From: Coxiellaceae bacterium
GTDB taxonomy: Bacteria > Pseudomonadota > Gammaproteobacteria > Coxiellales > Coxiellaceae
Assembly: GCA_030680235.1 (NCBI GenBank)
Contig: JAUXWQ010000052.1
Span: 1 to 64,000 of the forward strand
Direction of reading: 5' to 3'
Length of the DNA stretch: 64,000 bases
The translations under genes were made by a program, and so were the position numbers. How positions within the stretch are numbered: position 1 is the stretch's first letter; each line of letters opens with the position of its first letter. The notes below the pieces were generated by a model. The model had not been told where the DNA came from, did not search any database, and saw only the letters and a list, made by a program, of their open reading frames with translations. Positions 14,772 through 26,502 of this stretch are shown piece by piece.

Positions 14772-16061
14772 ATGGCAAAAGAATTTTTTATTTCTCGTGA
14801 AAAAGGTGGTGAGCGCGCGATTCTTGTGCAATGTGCTGTGTATCAAGCAGAAAACGCCCATTATTTTGAAGAAGCGCTTGCAGAATTTCGGTTGCTTGCA
14901 GAGTCTGCAAATGCAGAGGTGCTTGATATCGTCGTTGGAAAGTTGCCTAAGCCTCATCCGAAATATTTTGTGGGGCTGGGTAAAGCAGAAGAAATTGCAG
15001 AAACGGTTCGTGCACACAAAGCAGACCTTGTTTTATTTAATCATACGTTATCACCTGCACAAGCGCGTAATTTAGAAGCCTTATTTGAATGTCGTGTCCA
15101 TGATCGTGCCGAATTGATTCTTGATATTTTTGCGCAACGCGCACGAACTTTCGAAGGTAAATTGCAAGTTGAGTTGGCGCAATTGGAGCATATCAGTACA
15201 CGATTAGTGCGTGGATGGACGCATTTAGAACGACAAAAGGGTGGCATAGGGTTGCGTGGCCCTGGTGAAACGCAATTAGAAACGGATCGTCGGTTGGTTT
15301 CAGGTAGAATTAAAAATATCAAAAAACGCTTAGAAAAAGTAGAAAAACAACGTGAACAAAGCAGGCGCGCACGTGCGCGCGCGGAAACGCCCATTCTTTC
15401 GATTGTGGGTTACACGAATGCCGGGAAATCAACCTTATTTAATCGATTAACAGAAAGCACAGTGTATGTTGCGAATCAGCTGTTTGCCACATTAGATACC
15501 ACTTGTCGCAATATTACTTTGCCTAAAATTGGTGAAGTGGTATTGGCAGATACAGTGGGTTTTGTACGGCAATTACCGCATGAATTGATTGCAGCATTTA
15601 AAGCAACCTTAGAAGAAACGCGTGAAGCGGATTTATTATTGCATGTTGTCGATGCGGTTGCAGAAGATGTGCTTGAAACGATTTCTGCTGTCAATGATGT
15701 ATTAACGGAAATTGGTGCGGGTGATGTTTTGCAATTGCTGGTGATGAATAAAATTGATTTGTTGCACGATTTTTCGCCGCGTATTGATTATGACGCAAAA
15801 GGAAACCCAGAGCGGGTTTGGATCTCAAGTGCAAAAAATCTTGGTATGGATATGTTACAGCAGGCTATTTGTGAATTAATCACAAAGCGCATGGTGCGTG
15901 TGCGTGTTGTGTTGCAATCGCATCAAGGACGTTTACGTGCAAAATTATATGCGCTTGCGGTTGTTCAGGCAGAAGCGATTGATGAAGAAGGTAACTGGTT
16001 GTTGGATTTAGAAATTCAGCAGCTGGATTTTGAGCGCTTGTTTCATGATTGTGGATCGTGA
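14772..16061 (+). CDS. hflX: ribosome-associated GTPase HflX
   Basis: GTPase that binds the 50S subunit and splits or rescues stalled ribosomes under stress. It has 429 residues. The N-terminal HflX domain (KPHPKYFVGLGKAEEI; ELAQLEHISTRLVRGWTHLE) and the Gly-rich linker GGIGLRGPGETQLE are followed by an Arg/Lys coiled segment and the G domain: G1 GYTNAGKST (about 211-219), G3 DTVGF, G4 NKID. An AGGATG ribosome site lies before the ATG, formed by the end of the RepC hairpin unit. In many relatives hflX follows hfq; here it stands alone after the lol operon. Confidence 0.97.
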   Translation: MAKEFFISREKGGERAILVQCAVYQAENAHYFEEALAEFRLLAESANAEVLDIVVGKLPKPHPKYFVGLGKAEEIAETVRAHKADLVLFNHTLSPAQARNLEALFECRVHDRAELILDIFAQRARTFEGKLQVELAQLEHISTRLVRGWTHLERQKGGIGLRGPGETQLETDRRLVSGRIKNIKKRLEKVEKQREQSRRARARAETPILSIVGYTNAGKSTLFNRLTESTVYVANQLFATLDTTCRNITLPKIGEVVLADTVGFVRQLPHELIAAFKATLEETREADLLLHVVDAVAEDVLETISAVNDVLTEIGAGDVLQLLVMNKIDLLHDFSPRIDYDAKGNPERVWISSAKNLGMDMLQQAICELITKRMVRVRVVLQSHQGRLRAKLYALAVVQAEAIDEEGNWLLDLEIQQLDFERLFHDCGS

Positions 16062-16120
16062 ATGTGTGAAATGTATTCACAAAGTAGTTTGCTTTTGTTT
16101 ATGCTAGACTGAGCATGTTC

Positions 16121-16141
16121 CACACTCACACTCACACTCAC
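16121..16141. repeat. RepD single arm before lpxD
   Basis: CACACTCACACTCACACTCA, three to four CACTCA hexamers. A weak facing arm (GTGAATGTGTGAA) lies at the hflX stop (about 16058-16070). It is 70 bases before lpxD. Confidence 0.6.
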
Positions 16142-16210
16142 GATTCTCCTTGCAATCTCCTCTCAGTCCCCTCTAGAATTTAACCCATAGATAAAGCAAA
16201 GGATTTTTTA

Positions 16211-18533
<2,323 letters not shown>

Positions 18534-18540
18534 TAAATTC

Positions 18541-18569
18541 CCTGGTGCTGCGCCAATGGCAGCACCAGG
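18541..18569. terminator. shared hairpin between purA and nadD
   Basis: CCTGGTGCTGC (18541-18551) pairs perfectly with GCAGCACCAGG (18559-18569) across a 7-base loop. It lies between two convergent genes and probably serves both. Neither side has a strong T run. Confidence 0.6.
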
Positions 18570-18574
18570 AGGAT

Positions 18575-19219
18575 TTACAAACTTTTATATAAGCCGAATT
18601 CTTGAATGTATATTTCAACCGCTTTTGGCAATCCCGGAATTTTTTTTTCGTGATTTTTTAGCGCATGTCGAATCGCAGTCGCAGAAATATTAATCGGTGT
18701 AATTGTTTGAAAATAAATTTTTCCGGCGGGAAGCGCATGTAAGTCATTACTATTTTTTGTTTCATTGTCACGTAATAATTTTTGTAAAGAAATAGATTGA
18801 GGGAGCTGTTGATGTTCACGCGACACAACAATTAAATGAACCAGTTCTACGATTTTTTCACAGTCATGCCATTTGTGAAATTGTGAAAATGCATCAGAGC
18901 CAATGATAAAACAAAAAGCTTGAGAGGGATTTTCTTTTCGTAATTGTTTAAGGGTGTCAATTGTGTAACTGATTTTTTGGCTTACAATTTCAATAGGATT
19001 TGCTGAAAAATAAGGGAAGTCTTGAATGGCAAGCTTGACCATAGCCAGTCGGTCATTTGCTGATGTATCTGGTTGATTACGATGGGGGGGCTGAAAGCAA
19101 GGAATAAAATCAACGCGTTCTAATGGCAGTGCATGGTATACCTGTTTTGCAATCGACAAATGTCCTTCGTGAATAGGGTCAAATGTGCCACCTAATAAAC
19201 CAACAGCTTTAGATTGCAT
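18575..19219 (-). CDS. nadD: nicotinate-nucleotide adenylyltransferase
   Basis: Adenylates nicotinic acid mononucleotide in NAD synthesis. It has 214 residues. The nucleotidyltransferase motif GGTFDPIHEGH is at the N-terminus, followed by FIPCFQPPHR, the IGSDAFSQFHKWHD loop and the C-terminal ISATAIR motif. I used the ATG at 19219; an in-frame GTG two codons upstream is possible. It overlaps the 3' end of holA by 11 bases and is last in leuS-lptE-holA-nadD. rsfS and rlmH, which follow nadD in many relatives, are not here. Confidence 0.95.
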   Translation of the reverse strand: MQSKAVGLLGGTFDPIHEGHLSIAKQVYHALPLERVDFIPCFQPPHRNQPDTSANDRLAMVKLAIQDFPYFSANPIEIVSQKISYTIDTLKQLRKENPSQAFCFIIGSDAFSQFHKWHDCEKIVELVHLIVVSREHQQLPQSISLQKLLRDNETKNSNDLHALPAGKIYFQTITPINISATAIRHALKNHEKKIPGLPKAVEIYIQEFGLYKSL

Positions 19220-20093
19220 GTCCACACCCCATTAAGCTTAATTGTTTTAGTGAAAGCCAGATATCCCCTGTTTGCGCGCCCTTGATTATTTCATCGGTTT
19301 TTGCGGCATATTGTAAAGCAGTATATCGTTGATGATTACGCAATTCACGACAAATGCTCCAGAGTACCAATACAGGTTCTTCACCTGTTTTTTCGAGACG
19401 CTCTAAAATGCGAATGACTTTTTTAGTATTGCGTTGCGCCAATGCATTTGATAAATCAAAGACATTAAAGCGCGCGTGATCGGATAATACCGTGATTAAT
19501 TGTTCGCGTGTAATCTCAGTGCCGTTATAGAGTAGCTGCAACTTTGTTAAGGCTTGTTCGGCAGATAGTAAATTACCTTCTGAAAAAAAAGCAAGATTCC
19601 TTGCAACATCAATCGGTAATTTTAATGAAAATTGATCACGTGCGCGATCAACAATCCATTGGGGCAGTGCATCAATGGCAATTGGCCAAATCGGTATAAA
19701 ATAACCATTTTTATTGACGCATTGAAACCAAGCTGATTTTTGTTGTGCAGCAGATAATTTATCAGTGGTGATAATAATCACTTGATCAGAATTTTTGTTG
19801 AGGCAATATTTTTCAAGTGTTGCAATGCTGTCTGCATCAAATTTTGCATTCGCATTGCGAATATCAATCAGTTTTTTTTCAGAAAATAAATCTTGATTGT
19901 TAATGGCAAGTGTTAATTGCTCTGATTGAAAGCCAGTATCCATGTGAATTAATTGTTTTTCAGAAAAACCTTTTTTTTTGAAGACTGCGACAAGGGTATC
20001 GCGCGTATCTTGCGCAAGTAGGCTTTCATCGCTGCTGATAAGATAGAGTGACTTATCGAGATGCGTGGACAATTGTTTTAGCGTTATTTGCAT
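19209..20093 (-). CDS. holA: DNA polymerase III delta subunit, apparently shortened
   Basis: Clamp-loader subunit that opens the beta clamp. It has 294 residues, versus about 340 in E. coli. The N-terminal AAA+-like part is recognisable (SLYLISSDESLLAQDTRD; LSAAQQKSAWFQC; EGNLLSAEQALTKLQLLY), as is the end of domain III (AAKTDEIIKGAQTGDIWLSL). From remembered alignments, about 40 residues seem to be missing between RELRNHQRY and that end, within the collar domain, with no frame break. The start overlaps lptE by 41 bases. Identity as HolA is firm from position between lptE and nadD and from motifs. Confidence 0.9.
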   Translation of the reverse strand: MQITLKQLSTHLDKSLYLISSDESLLAQDTRDTLVAVFKKKGFSEKQLIHMDTGFQSEQLTLAINNQDLFSEKKLIDIRNANAKFDADSIATLEKYCLNKNSDQVIIITTDKLSAAQQKSAWFQCVNKNGYFIPIWPIAIDALPQWIVDRARDQFSLKLPIDVARNLAFFSEGNLLSAEQALTKLQLLYNGTEITREQLITVLSDHARFNVFDLSNALAQRNTKKVIRILERLEKTGEEPVLVLWSICRELRNHQRYTALQYAAKTDEIIKGAQTGDIWLSLKQLSLMGCGHAI

Positions 20094-20592
20094 GGGCAAT
20101 CGCATTTTTTGTATTCATTGATATCAACCAATAATATATCAGAGAAATCAAATTGTGATTTAATTCTTGTCGAATCAGGTCATTTGAGCTTGCTGTATAA
20201 ACTTGGTTTGCATTGAGTATAACAGTGTTAGAGCTACTAAAGAGTTGGCTCACTAATACCTTGGTGTTTCGATTGTCTATTACTGAAATAGTGGCAACCT
20301 GTGTAAATGACATAGTGGAAGGCAGTGTTGCATCGACAACATCAGCGCGCGTATATGAAAAATAATCATGCGTTATTTTTAGTGTGTAGGTAGCATCAGA
20401 TGGATTTTTCACGCACCTCACATCCATCGATTTTAATAAAGCCCGCAGCTGAATGGCCAAAGTGCTAAATTCTCTTTCGGGTGCAAAATAAACGGTTTTT
20501 AGCTGTGTCGGAAAATCAGCAGGTGATCTCGGATGAAAATAACAACCTGCTATCATAAGGCAAAACATCAGCACTAAAAATAATTTTTTCAT
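20053..20592 (-). CDS. lptE: LPS-assembly lipoprotein LptE
   Basis: Outer-membrane lipoprotein that plugs the LptD barrel for lipopolysaccharide insertion. It has 179 residues. The signal peptide ends in the lipobox LMIAGC (Cys17), and the mature start YFHPRSPADFPTQLKTVYF is like the conserved LptE start. It follows leuS with no gap (TAA then ATG) and runs 41 bases into holA, giving a tightly coupled operon. The C-terminal about 15 residues (AIAHANNAKTIVHASR) are encoded in the overlap and may be a non-conserved extension. Confidence 0.93.
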   Translation of the reverse strand: MKKLFLVLMFCLMIAGCYFHPRSPADFPTQLKTVYFAPEREFSTLAIQLRALLKSMDVRCVKNPSDATYTLKITHDYFSYTRADVVDATLPSTMSFTQVATISVIDNRNTKVLVSQLFSSSNTVILNANQVYTASSNDLIRQELNHNLISLIYYWLISMNTKNAIAHANNAKTIVHASR

Positions 20593-22995
20593 TTATGCAA
20601 CCACAATGTTGACGAGACGATTGGGAATGACTATAACACGCTGCACTATTTTATCTTTTAAAAAGGCTTGTACATTGATATCTTGCAGTGCCTTTTCCTG
20701 AATGGATGCTTCAGATTCATCGGGTGAAATCGTGATTTTTCCGCGCAGTTTTCCATTGACTTGAATGACGAATTCTCGCGCACCGGATGACAGTAGTTCT
20801 TTGTTAGCAATTGGCCAAGGGGCTGTTGCAATATCGCCGCCATAGCCTAATGCATTCCATAATTCATGCGTTATGTGTGGCACAATGGGTGACAGTAAGC
20901 GTAATAATACTGAAAATTCAGCATGAATCGCACCCTTATCAGTTTTTTCTTGCAGTATATTTAGAAATTTCATTGCGGCTGATACAACGGTGTTAAATTG
21001 TTGGCGCGCCATATCGGTATTAGCTTGTTGTAAAATTTGATGAAGCGCTCGATTATCAGATTCTAAAATGGGTTGTGCGATGGTGGTTTTTGATGCTGGC
21101 AACGTTGCTGCAAACTTCCATAATTTTTTTAAGAATCGGTGTGCACCTTCAACCCCGGCATCAGACCACTCTAAAGATTGTTCAGGAGGCGCCGCAAAAA
21201 TCATAAATAAACGTGCAGTATCGACACCATATTTTTGAATCAACGCTTGAGGGGCAACGACATTGCCTTTTGATTTTGACATTTTGGCGCCGTCTTTTAA
21301 TACCATGCCTTGTGTTAGTAAATTTTTGAAAGGTTCATCGCATTGGATAAAGCCAAAATCACGCAATACTTTGTGGATAAAACGAGAATACAGTAAGTGT
21401 AAAATGGCATGCTCAATCCCACCAACATAATGATCGACTGGCATCCAGTAGTTGACACGTTCGTCGACAATGGTTTTGGCTTGATCAAAAGAACACAAGC
21501 GTGCGAAATACCAAGAGGATTCGACAAAGGTGTCCATGGTATCCGTTTCGCGTTTTGCAGGCTTTTTACAGTGAGGACAGGTTGTTTTATAAAAGGCTTC
21601 GCATTCTACCAGTGGTGAGCCTTGTCCTGTTGGAATTAAATTTGTAGGTAATACAACAGGCAGTTCTTTTTCATCAACAGGTACATCACCACAGGCATCA
21701 CAGTGAATCATGGGAATAGGTGTGCCCCAGTAGCGTTGACGAGAAATACCCCAGTCACGCAATCGATAATTCACGCAAGGTTTTCCAGCGTTTTTTTGGA
21801 TTAAGTGATCACGAATTTTTGCAATGGCATCGGTGCCTTCTAATCCATCAAATACTGCTGAATTAATTAATGGGCCATGCTCGGTAAAAGCCGCTTTTTC
21901 AAAATCCCAAGAATCTGTTTTAATGACAGGTTGAATAGGCAGCTTGTATTTTTTTGCAAATTCATGATCGCGCTCATCATGTGCAGGCACTGCCATAACA
22001 GCACCAGAGCCATATTCCATCAATACAAAATTGGTTACCCAGACAGGGATTTTTTTCTGTGTAATAGGATGATTGGCAAATAAGCCAGTATCCATACCTA
22101 ATTTTTCTTGTGTGGCAATATCGGCTTCAGACACAGACGATTTCTTGCATGATGCTAAAAATGCTTTTAATGCAGGATTGTTCGCAGCAGCAGCTTGAGC
22201 GAGCGGGTGTTCAACGGCAATGCCTAAATATGTGGCACCCATTAAGGTGTCTGCGCGCGTGGTGTAAACAGCGAGTACTTTATTATTTACGGTAAAATCA
22301 ATTTCAACACCTTCAGATTTTCCAATCCAATTGCGTTGCATTTCGACAACCTGTCTCGGCCAACCACTTAAACTGTCTAAATCATTTAAGAGCGGCTCTG
22401 CGTAGTCTGTAATTTTCAAAAACCACTGTGAAATTTCGCGACGCTCAACGGGCGCACCGGAACGCCAACCCTTGCCATCAATGACCTGTTCATTGGCCAA
22501 TACGGTTTGATCGACAGGGTCCCAATTGACAAGGGATTTTTTCTTATACGCTAAGCCTTTTTTGAATAATTGAACAAAGAGCCATTGTTCAAATTGATAG
22601 TAGGTAGGTTCACAAGTGGATGTTTCACGTGACCAGTCAACCGCAAGGCCGAGCTGTTTCAATTGCGTGCGCATCACATTGATATTTTTCTGGGTCCAAT
22701 CATGGGGTGGCAATTGATGTTTACTAGCAGCATTTTCTGCGGGCAATCCAAAAGCATCCCATGCCCAAGGTTGCATCACATTTTTGCCCTTCATTTTTTC
22801 ATAGCGCGCAATCACATCGCCGATCGCATAATTACGTACGTGACCCATATGTAATTCACCACTGGGATAAGGCATCATCGATAAGCAAAAATATTTTTCG
22901 CTGGAGGCATCCTCCGTGGCTTTGAAAATGGTTGAATTTTCCCAGTATTGCTGGGCGGATTGTTCGATTTCGAGAGGATTATAATCGTTTTGCAT
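20593..22995 (-). CDS. leuS: leucyl-tRNA synthetase
   Basis: Class I synthetase that charges tRNA-Leu. It has 800 residues when started at the ATG for MQNDYNPLEIEQ; the frame is open a further 21 codons upstream. The HIGH box appears as YPSGELHMGHVRNY, followed by the CP1 editing domain (about 215-400, with TRADTLMGATY and AHDERD), then KMSKS as GAKMSKSKGNV, and the anticodon-binding and C-terminal domains. It is first of leuS-lptE-holA-nadD. It is somewhat shorter than the 860-residue E. coli enzyme but shows no missing core motif. Confidence 0.98.
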   Translation of the reverse strand: MQNDYNPLEIEQSAQQYWENSTIFKATEDASSEKYFCLSMMPYPSGELHMGHVRNYAIGDVIARYEKMKGKNVMQPWAWDAFGLPAENAASKHQLPPHDWTQKNINVMRTQLKQLGLAVDWSRETSTCEPTYYQFEQWLFVQLFKKGLAYKKKSLVNWDPVDQTVLANEQVIDGKGWRSGAPVERREISQWFLKITDYAEPLLNDLDSLSGWPRQVVEMQRNWIGKSEGVEIDFTVNNKVLAVYTTRADTLMGATYLGIAVEHPLAQAAAANNPALKAFLASCKKSSVSEADIATQEKLGMDTGLFANHPITQKKIPVWVTNFVLMEYGSGAVMAVPAHDERDHEFAKKYKLPIQPVIKTDSWDFEKAAFTEHGPLINSAVFDGLEGTDAIAKIRDHLIQKNAGKPCVNYRLRDWGISRQRYWGTPIPMIHCDACGDVPVDEKELPVVLPTNLIPTGQGSPLVECEAFYKTTCPHCKKPAKRETDTMDTFVESSWYFARLCSFDQAKTIVDERVNYWMPVDHYVGGIEHAILHLLYSRFIHKVLRDFGFIQCDEPFKNLLTQGMVLKDGAKMSKSKGNVVAPQALIQKYGVDTARLFMIFAAPPEQSLEWSDAGVEGAHRFLKKLWKFAATLPASKTTIAQPILESDNRALHQILQQANTDMARQQFNTVVSAAMKFLNILQEKTDKGAIHAEFSVLLRLLSPIVPHITHELWNALGYGGDIATAPWPIANKELLSSGAREFVIQVNGKLRGKITISPDESEASIQEKALQDINVQAFLKDKIVQRVIVIPNRLVNIVVA

Positions 22996-23054
22996 AATGA
23001 TTGGGCGTGCTTGTTGTTTTTGTGCGATGAGAATGAAATAGGAACCGCTGTGTG

Positions 23055-24068
23055 TCAAGTCGTGAATGAGGCTTTGAGCGATAAGAGTACCGTATTTTCA
23101 CTGATGGGGTTGGTACTCAACCGATCTGTTATTTCTGGAGAGAGGGAAAGCCCACCCAGTTCACCTTTTCCAAAATTTATATAGCGGTAATCGGCGGTAA
23201 TGGCAAGGCGGTCGGATAGAGGGTGTAGTATGCCAACGCCGGCTTCATACGCAAAGGAACCTGTTGTTTCATTAGCAAAAGGTTGTGATGAACGTGGGCT
23301 GCCTGCGCCCAGTGCGTGAGATCCTTGCGTTGCAAGTATGGAAAACCTGCCGTTAAAGCCGCTGAAATTGCTTAATGTGTTCCAGCTGGGTCCAAAGCCA
23401 GTGACAATATAAGGCTGCCAGTTTGGGTTTTTATCGCTATGATAAGTGGCGCGTTGTTCAAAAAAAGCGGCTTTGCTTGAGACGTCGTAATTGTAAGGTA
23501 CACTGATCGGTTGGATTCCTGAGAGGCTTACTTCGGAAGTGCCATTGACTTGTGCATTAGTTGTACCAACAAAAGCAGCCCCGAGTGAAATATCAATGGG
23601 CTTTTTGTGGACTTGCTTGAATGTGTAGGCAGCCGCAGCACTATAGACCCCATTAGTGCTCGTGCTGTTAGCATTGTAAACAGTGCTTGATTCAAACTCT
23701 CCGTGAATAGTGCCGTCGGTTTTTAGATTCGCAAACCCTGCGCCGCCGGTAGCGTAAATATCCACGCTATTTTTTAGAGGGGTTTCGGTTTGTGCGGGGG
23801 GTGCAAGATGCGCGTTTTCCATGCTATTTTTGTCAGTCACGTCGGTTGCAATGTCTCTTGCTTGAGGCGCTGGTAAGTCAGGAGCTGTATTTTGTGCCAG
23901 ATGAGCCCCATACAAGCGCTTACTGTCTTTTTTGTCGTAACTGAGGGGTAGCACGGCAGCAGAAGGGGTGGATATGTTTTCCGAAGGGCTTGGTAATTTT
24001 TCCTCGGCAAAGACTGGTTGAGCAAGAAAAGTAAGCAATCCAATGATGAGGGCGTTAATTGTCTTCAT
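23055..24068 (-). CDS. outer-membrane beta-barrel protein
   Basis: Hypothetical porin-like protein of 337 residues. A signal peptide ends at PVFA (about 21). A Pro/Ala-rich, probably disordered stretch to about residue 100 precedes alternating beta strands (VDIYATGGAGFANLK, VYSAAAAYTFKQ, PYIVTGFGPSW, FAYEAGVGILHPL, LAITADYRYINFGKGELGG) ending in LKASF. This is the layout of OmpA-like eight-stranded barrels (OMP_b-brl). The long exposed linker is unusual. It lies upstream of leuS on the same strand, 59 bases from that gene's start, but a shared function is not suggested. Confidence 0.8.
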   Translation of the reverse strand: MKTINALIIGLLTFLAQPVFAEEKLPSPSENISTPSAAVLPLSYDKKDSKRLYGAHLAQNTAPDLPAPQARDIATDVTDKNSMENAHLAPPAQTETPLKNSVDIYATGGAGFANLKTDGTIHGEFESSTVYNANSTSTNGVYSAAAAYTFKQVHKKPIDISLGAAFVGTTNAQVNGTSEVSLSGIQPISVPYNYDVSSKAAFFEQRATYHSDKNPNWQPYIVTGFGPSWNTLSNFSGFNGRFSILATQGSHALGAGSPRSSQPFANETTGSFAYEAGVGILHPLSDRLAITADYRYINFGKGELGGLSLSPEITDRLSTNPISENTVLLSLKASFTT

Positions 24069-24166
24069 GCTGCTTGGCCAAATAATATCCTTATGACCTC
24101 TATGGTATGCCTAAATAGTAGCGCTGCGCAAATTTTTGTATATTTTTTAAACAATGTGGGTTTTTG

Positions 24167-25387
24167 ATGCGTACAAAGGACGAATGGTTTTTACATATAC
24201 AACAGATTCATCGCCAACGAATTGAATTGGGTTTGGATCGTATCGGGCAGGTTGCGGCCCGTTTGAATGTCATGACATTTAAATGCCCTGTTATTACGGT
24301 TGCTGGCACCAATGGAAAAGGGTCGTGCGTTAAAACCCTTGAGACAATTTATGCGTTGGCAGGGTATCGTGTCGGTTTGTATACATCGCCTCATCTAATT
24401 GATTTTAACGAACGTATTCGCATTGATAATAGCATGATTGATGATGATGCCCTGTTGGAAGCATTTTCGGTTGTTGAGCAAGCGCGTGGCACTGTTATAG
24501 TGAGTTTTTTTGAATTTATTACGTTAGCGGCATTATTTTTGTTTCAGCAAGCCCGTTGTGATGTGATTATTTTGGAAGTGGGTCTTGGTGGGCGATTGGA
24601 TGCGGTAAATATTGTTGAAAGTGATGTGGCTATTTTGACATCGGTTGCACTGGATCATATGGAATTTTTGGGAAATGATATTGTATCGATTGGTTATGAG
24701 AAAGCCTCAATTGCACGAGAAAACAAGCCTTTTATTTGTGCGGAGCAAGATCCACCTGTTAGTGTTGAAAAGACGGTTACAGATAAAAAAGCAATTTTGT
24801 ATCATATTTATCGTGATTTTTTTTATGATGAAAAAAAATATCCAAAGCCCAGTTTAAAAAAAGAAAATGTGGCTGCTGCCATTCAGGCTGTTCAACTGTT
24901 GCAATCGATACTACCAGTTTCAGAAAATACAATCGCTGAGGGTATTGTGAAGACCGTATGGCCCGGGCGATTTGAAATTATTGACAATACTTTTTCCTGT
25001 GTTTTAGATGTTGCTCATAATCCTCACGCGAGTGCCTGGCTTGCAGAACAATATACACAATTGCCAAAAGCCTATACGACAGGCATTGTAGGAATGTTAA
25101 AAGACAAAGCCCAGATTGAAACGATTCAAGCGTTATTACCTATCGTCGACAGGTGGTTTGTGTGTGATTTATCGCGTCTTGAAACAGAAAGAGGCTCAGA
25201 TGGGAGGGTGATGATCGATTTTTTGCAGTCACAACGAAGAGATTGTCGTTATTTTGAGTCGGTAGAGGCGGCGATGTTAGAAGCACATTGCCAAAGACAA
25301 GGCGAACGTGCTTTAATTTTTGGATCATTTTATACTATTGCATCTGCAAAAAAGTGGATTTCAAATGATTTTGCAGAAGGGATTTAA
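24167..25387 (+). CDS. folC: folylpolyglutamate/dihydrofolate synthase
   Basis: Adds glutamate to dihydropteroate and to folates. It has 406 residues. The P-loop is TVAGTNGKGSCVKTL, followed by YTSPHLIDFNERIRID, VGLGGRLDAVN, AILTSVALDHMEFLG and the C-terminal VLDVAHNPHA. All catalytic motifs are present. I chose ATG 24167 over the adjacent TTG. It is the first gene of folC-dedD-cvpA, an order shared with E. coli (where purF follows; here it does not). Confidence 0.97.
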   Translation: MRTKDEWFLHIQQIHRQRIELGLDRIGQVAARLNVMTFKCPVITVAGTNGKGSCVKTLETIYALAGYRVGLYTSPHLIDFNERIRIDNSMIDDDALLEAFSVVEQARGTVIVSFFEFITLAALFLFQQARCDVIILEVGLGGRLDAVNIVESDVAILTSVALDHMEFLGNDIVSIGYEKASIARENKPFICAEQDPPVSVEKTVTDKKAILYHIYRDFFYDEKKYPKPSLKKENVAAAIQAVQLLQSILPVSENTIAEGIVKTVWPGRFEIIDNTFSCVLDVAHNPHASAWLAEQYTQLPKAYTTGIVGMLKDKAQIETIQALLPIVDRWFVCDLSRLETERGSDGRVMIDFLQSQRRDCRYFESVEAAMLEAHCQRQGERALIFGSFYTIASAKKWISNDFAEGI

Positions 25388-25412
25388 TTGTTTATCAAGT
25401 GGAGAGTAGCTC

Positions 25413-26321
25413 GTGGAAGAGAGAACCAAACAACGTTTAGTTGGTGTGCTTGTTTTTGTGGGAGCACTTTTTATTGTCCTACCGTTTCTATTTCATAATT
25501 CGCATCCTAGCGTGAGCGCAAGTCAAAAAGCAGCTGATGACACTGCTGCTGCAGTGACTGTGTCTATGCCGAGTGAAAATAATGCCCTGCCGGCTGCTCT
25601 TAAAACACAGAACATTGCTATAAATGACAGTAACCCAGGGTCTCCTGATCAAAATGCAGTGCCATCTACATCACAAGTTGCAGCAACACCGGGTGTGGCA
25701 GTGGCGCCTGCATCTGCGCCACAAGCACCTCAAGCGGTAACGACGGATACAGCGGCGATACCGCTTGCACAACCTGCAAACCCTACGGCAGCATCATCTA
25801 CTAACACGGCAAATGTTCCTGCTGGTGATGCGGCGATGCCTGCAAATAATCCAACAAAGTTCCCATCGATTGTGCCAGGCAATACGGCAGCACCTTTACC
25901 ATCCGCACCTGCAAATAATGCTGATACAGGTGCAGACACCAGTGCAGCGACACAGCAAAATGCTTCATTAAACAAGACAGCATCATCCGTTACAGTAGCG
26001 GTAGCAGCATCTGTGCCAAATGCAAAGGTTGAGATTAAAAAGCCAGTCGCACATCCGGTTGCTCTGCGGTCTTCTGGGGGTATTGATGGTTGGACCATTC
26101 AGTTGGGCGCATTTTCTGATAAGGCAAATGCAAATCATTTGATGGCAATGTTACGTGAGCATCGTTTTCATGTATATTCCCGTGAATTGTCACAGGGTGC
26201 GCATCATGCGCTGACGTTGGTATTTGTTGGTCCAGAAAGAAGTTTGGATCATGCGCGATTTGCCCAGCAACATTTACGTACCGAATTTAAGTTGAATGGC
26301 GAAATTAAACGTTATGAGTAA
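25413..26321 (+). CDS. dedD: DedD-like SPOR-domain protein
   Basis: Cell-division-associated inner-membrane protein that binds denuded septal peptidoglycan through its SPOR domain. It has 302 residues. It starts at GTG 25413, with GGAGAG upstream. One membrane segment (about 9-26), a low-complexity Ala/Pro/Thr linker (about 35-215) and a SPOR domain (about 228-302: WTIQLGAFSDKANANHLMAM and HALTLVFVGPERS) give the DedD layout. It lies 25 bases after folC and before cvpA, as in E. coli. Confidence 0.92.
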   Translation: MEERTKQRLVGVLVFVGALFIVLPFLFHNSHPSVSASQKAADDTAAAVTVSMPSENNALPAALKTQNIAINDSNPGSPDQNAVPSTSQVAATPGVAVAPASAPQAPQAVTTDTAAIPLAQPANPTAASSTNTANVPAGDAAMPANNPTKFPSIVPGNTAAPLPSAPANNADTGADTSAATQQNASLNKTASSVTVAVAASVPNAKVEIKKPVAHPVALRSSGGIDGWTIQLGAFSDKANANHLMAMLREHRFHVYSRELSQGAHHALTLVFVGPERSLDHARFAQQHLRTEFKLNGEIKRYE

Positions 26322-26327
26322 AGTGTA

Positions 26328-26467
26328 ATACAAAATCTACCGCGACCGCTCAGCTTTTAGGGGGTTTTTTGCGATAAATTGAGAAAAAAGCGCAGGTGTA
26401 CTTGATTGGACCATCGGGCATTTTTTAGAAATTTATCGCAAAAAAGCGCCAAAAAATGAGCGGGTTA
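26328..26467. repeat. RepB copy 1
   Basis: Arms TTTTTTGCGATAAATT (26365-26380) and AATTTATCGCAAAAAA (26430-26445) flank a 49-base centre. Outer flanks read CTACCGCGACCGCTCAGC on the left and AAAAAATGAGCGGGTTAA on the right, themselves partly inverted. It is located between dedD and cvpA. Confidence 0.9.
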
Positions 26468-26502
26468 AATAATACGGAAGTAGTTGTGGAGGAAGAAGCG
26501 CT

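Noticed and set aside
25730-26098. Minus-strand open frame within dedD
   Set aside because: It is a by-product of the Ala/Thr/Pro low-complexity linker. The plus-strand SPOR protein is clear and in conserved synteny.
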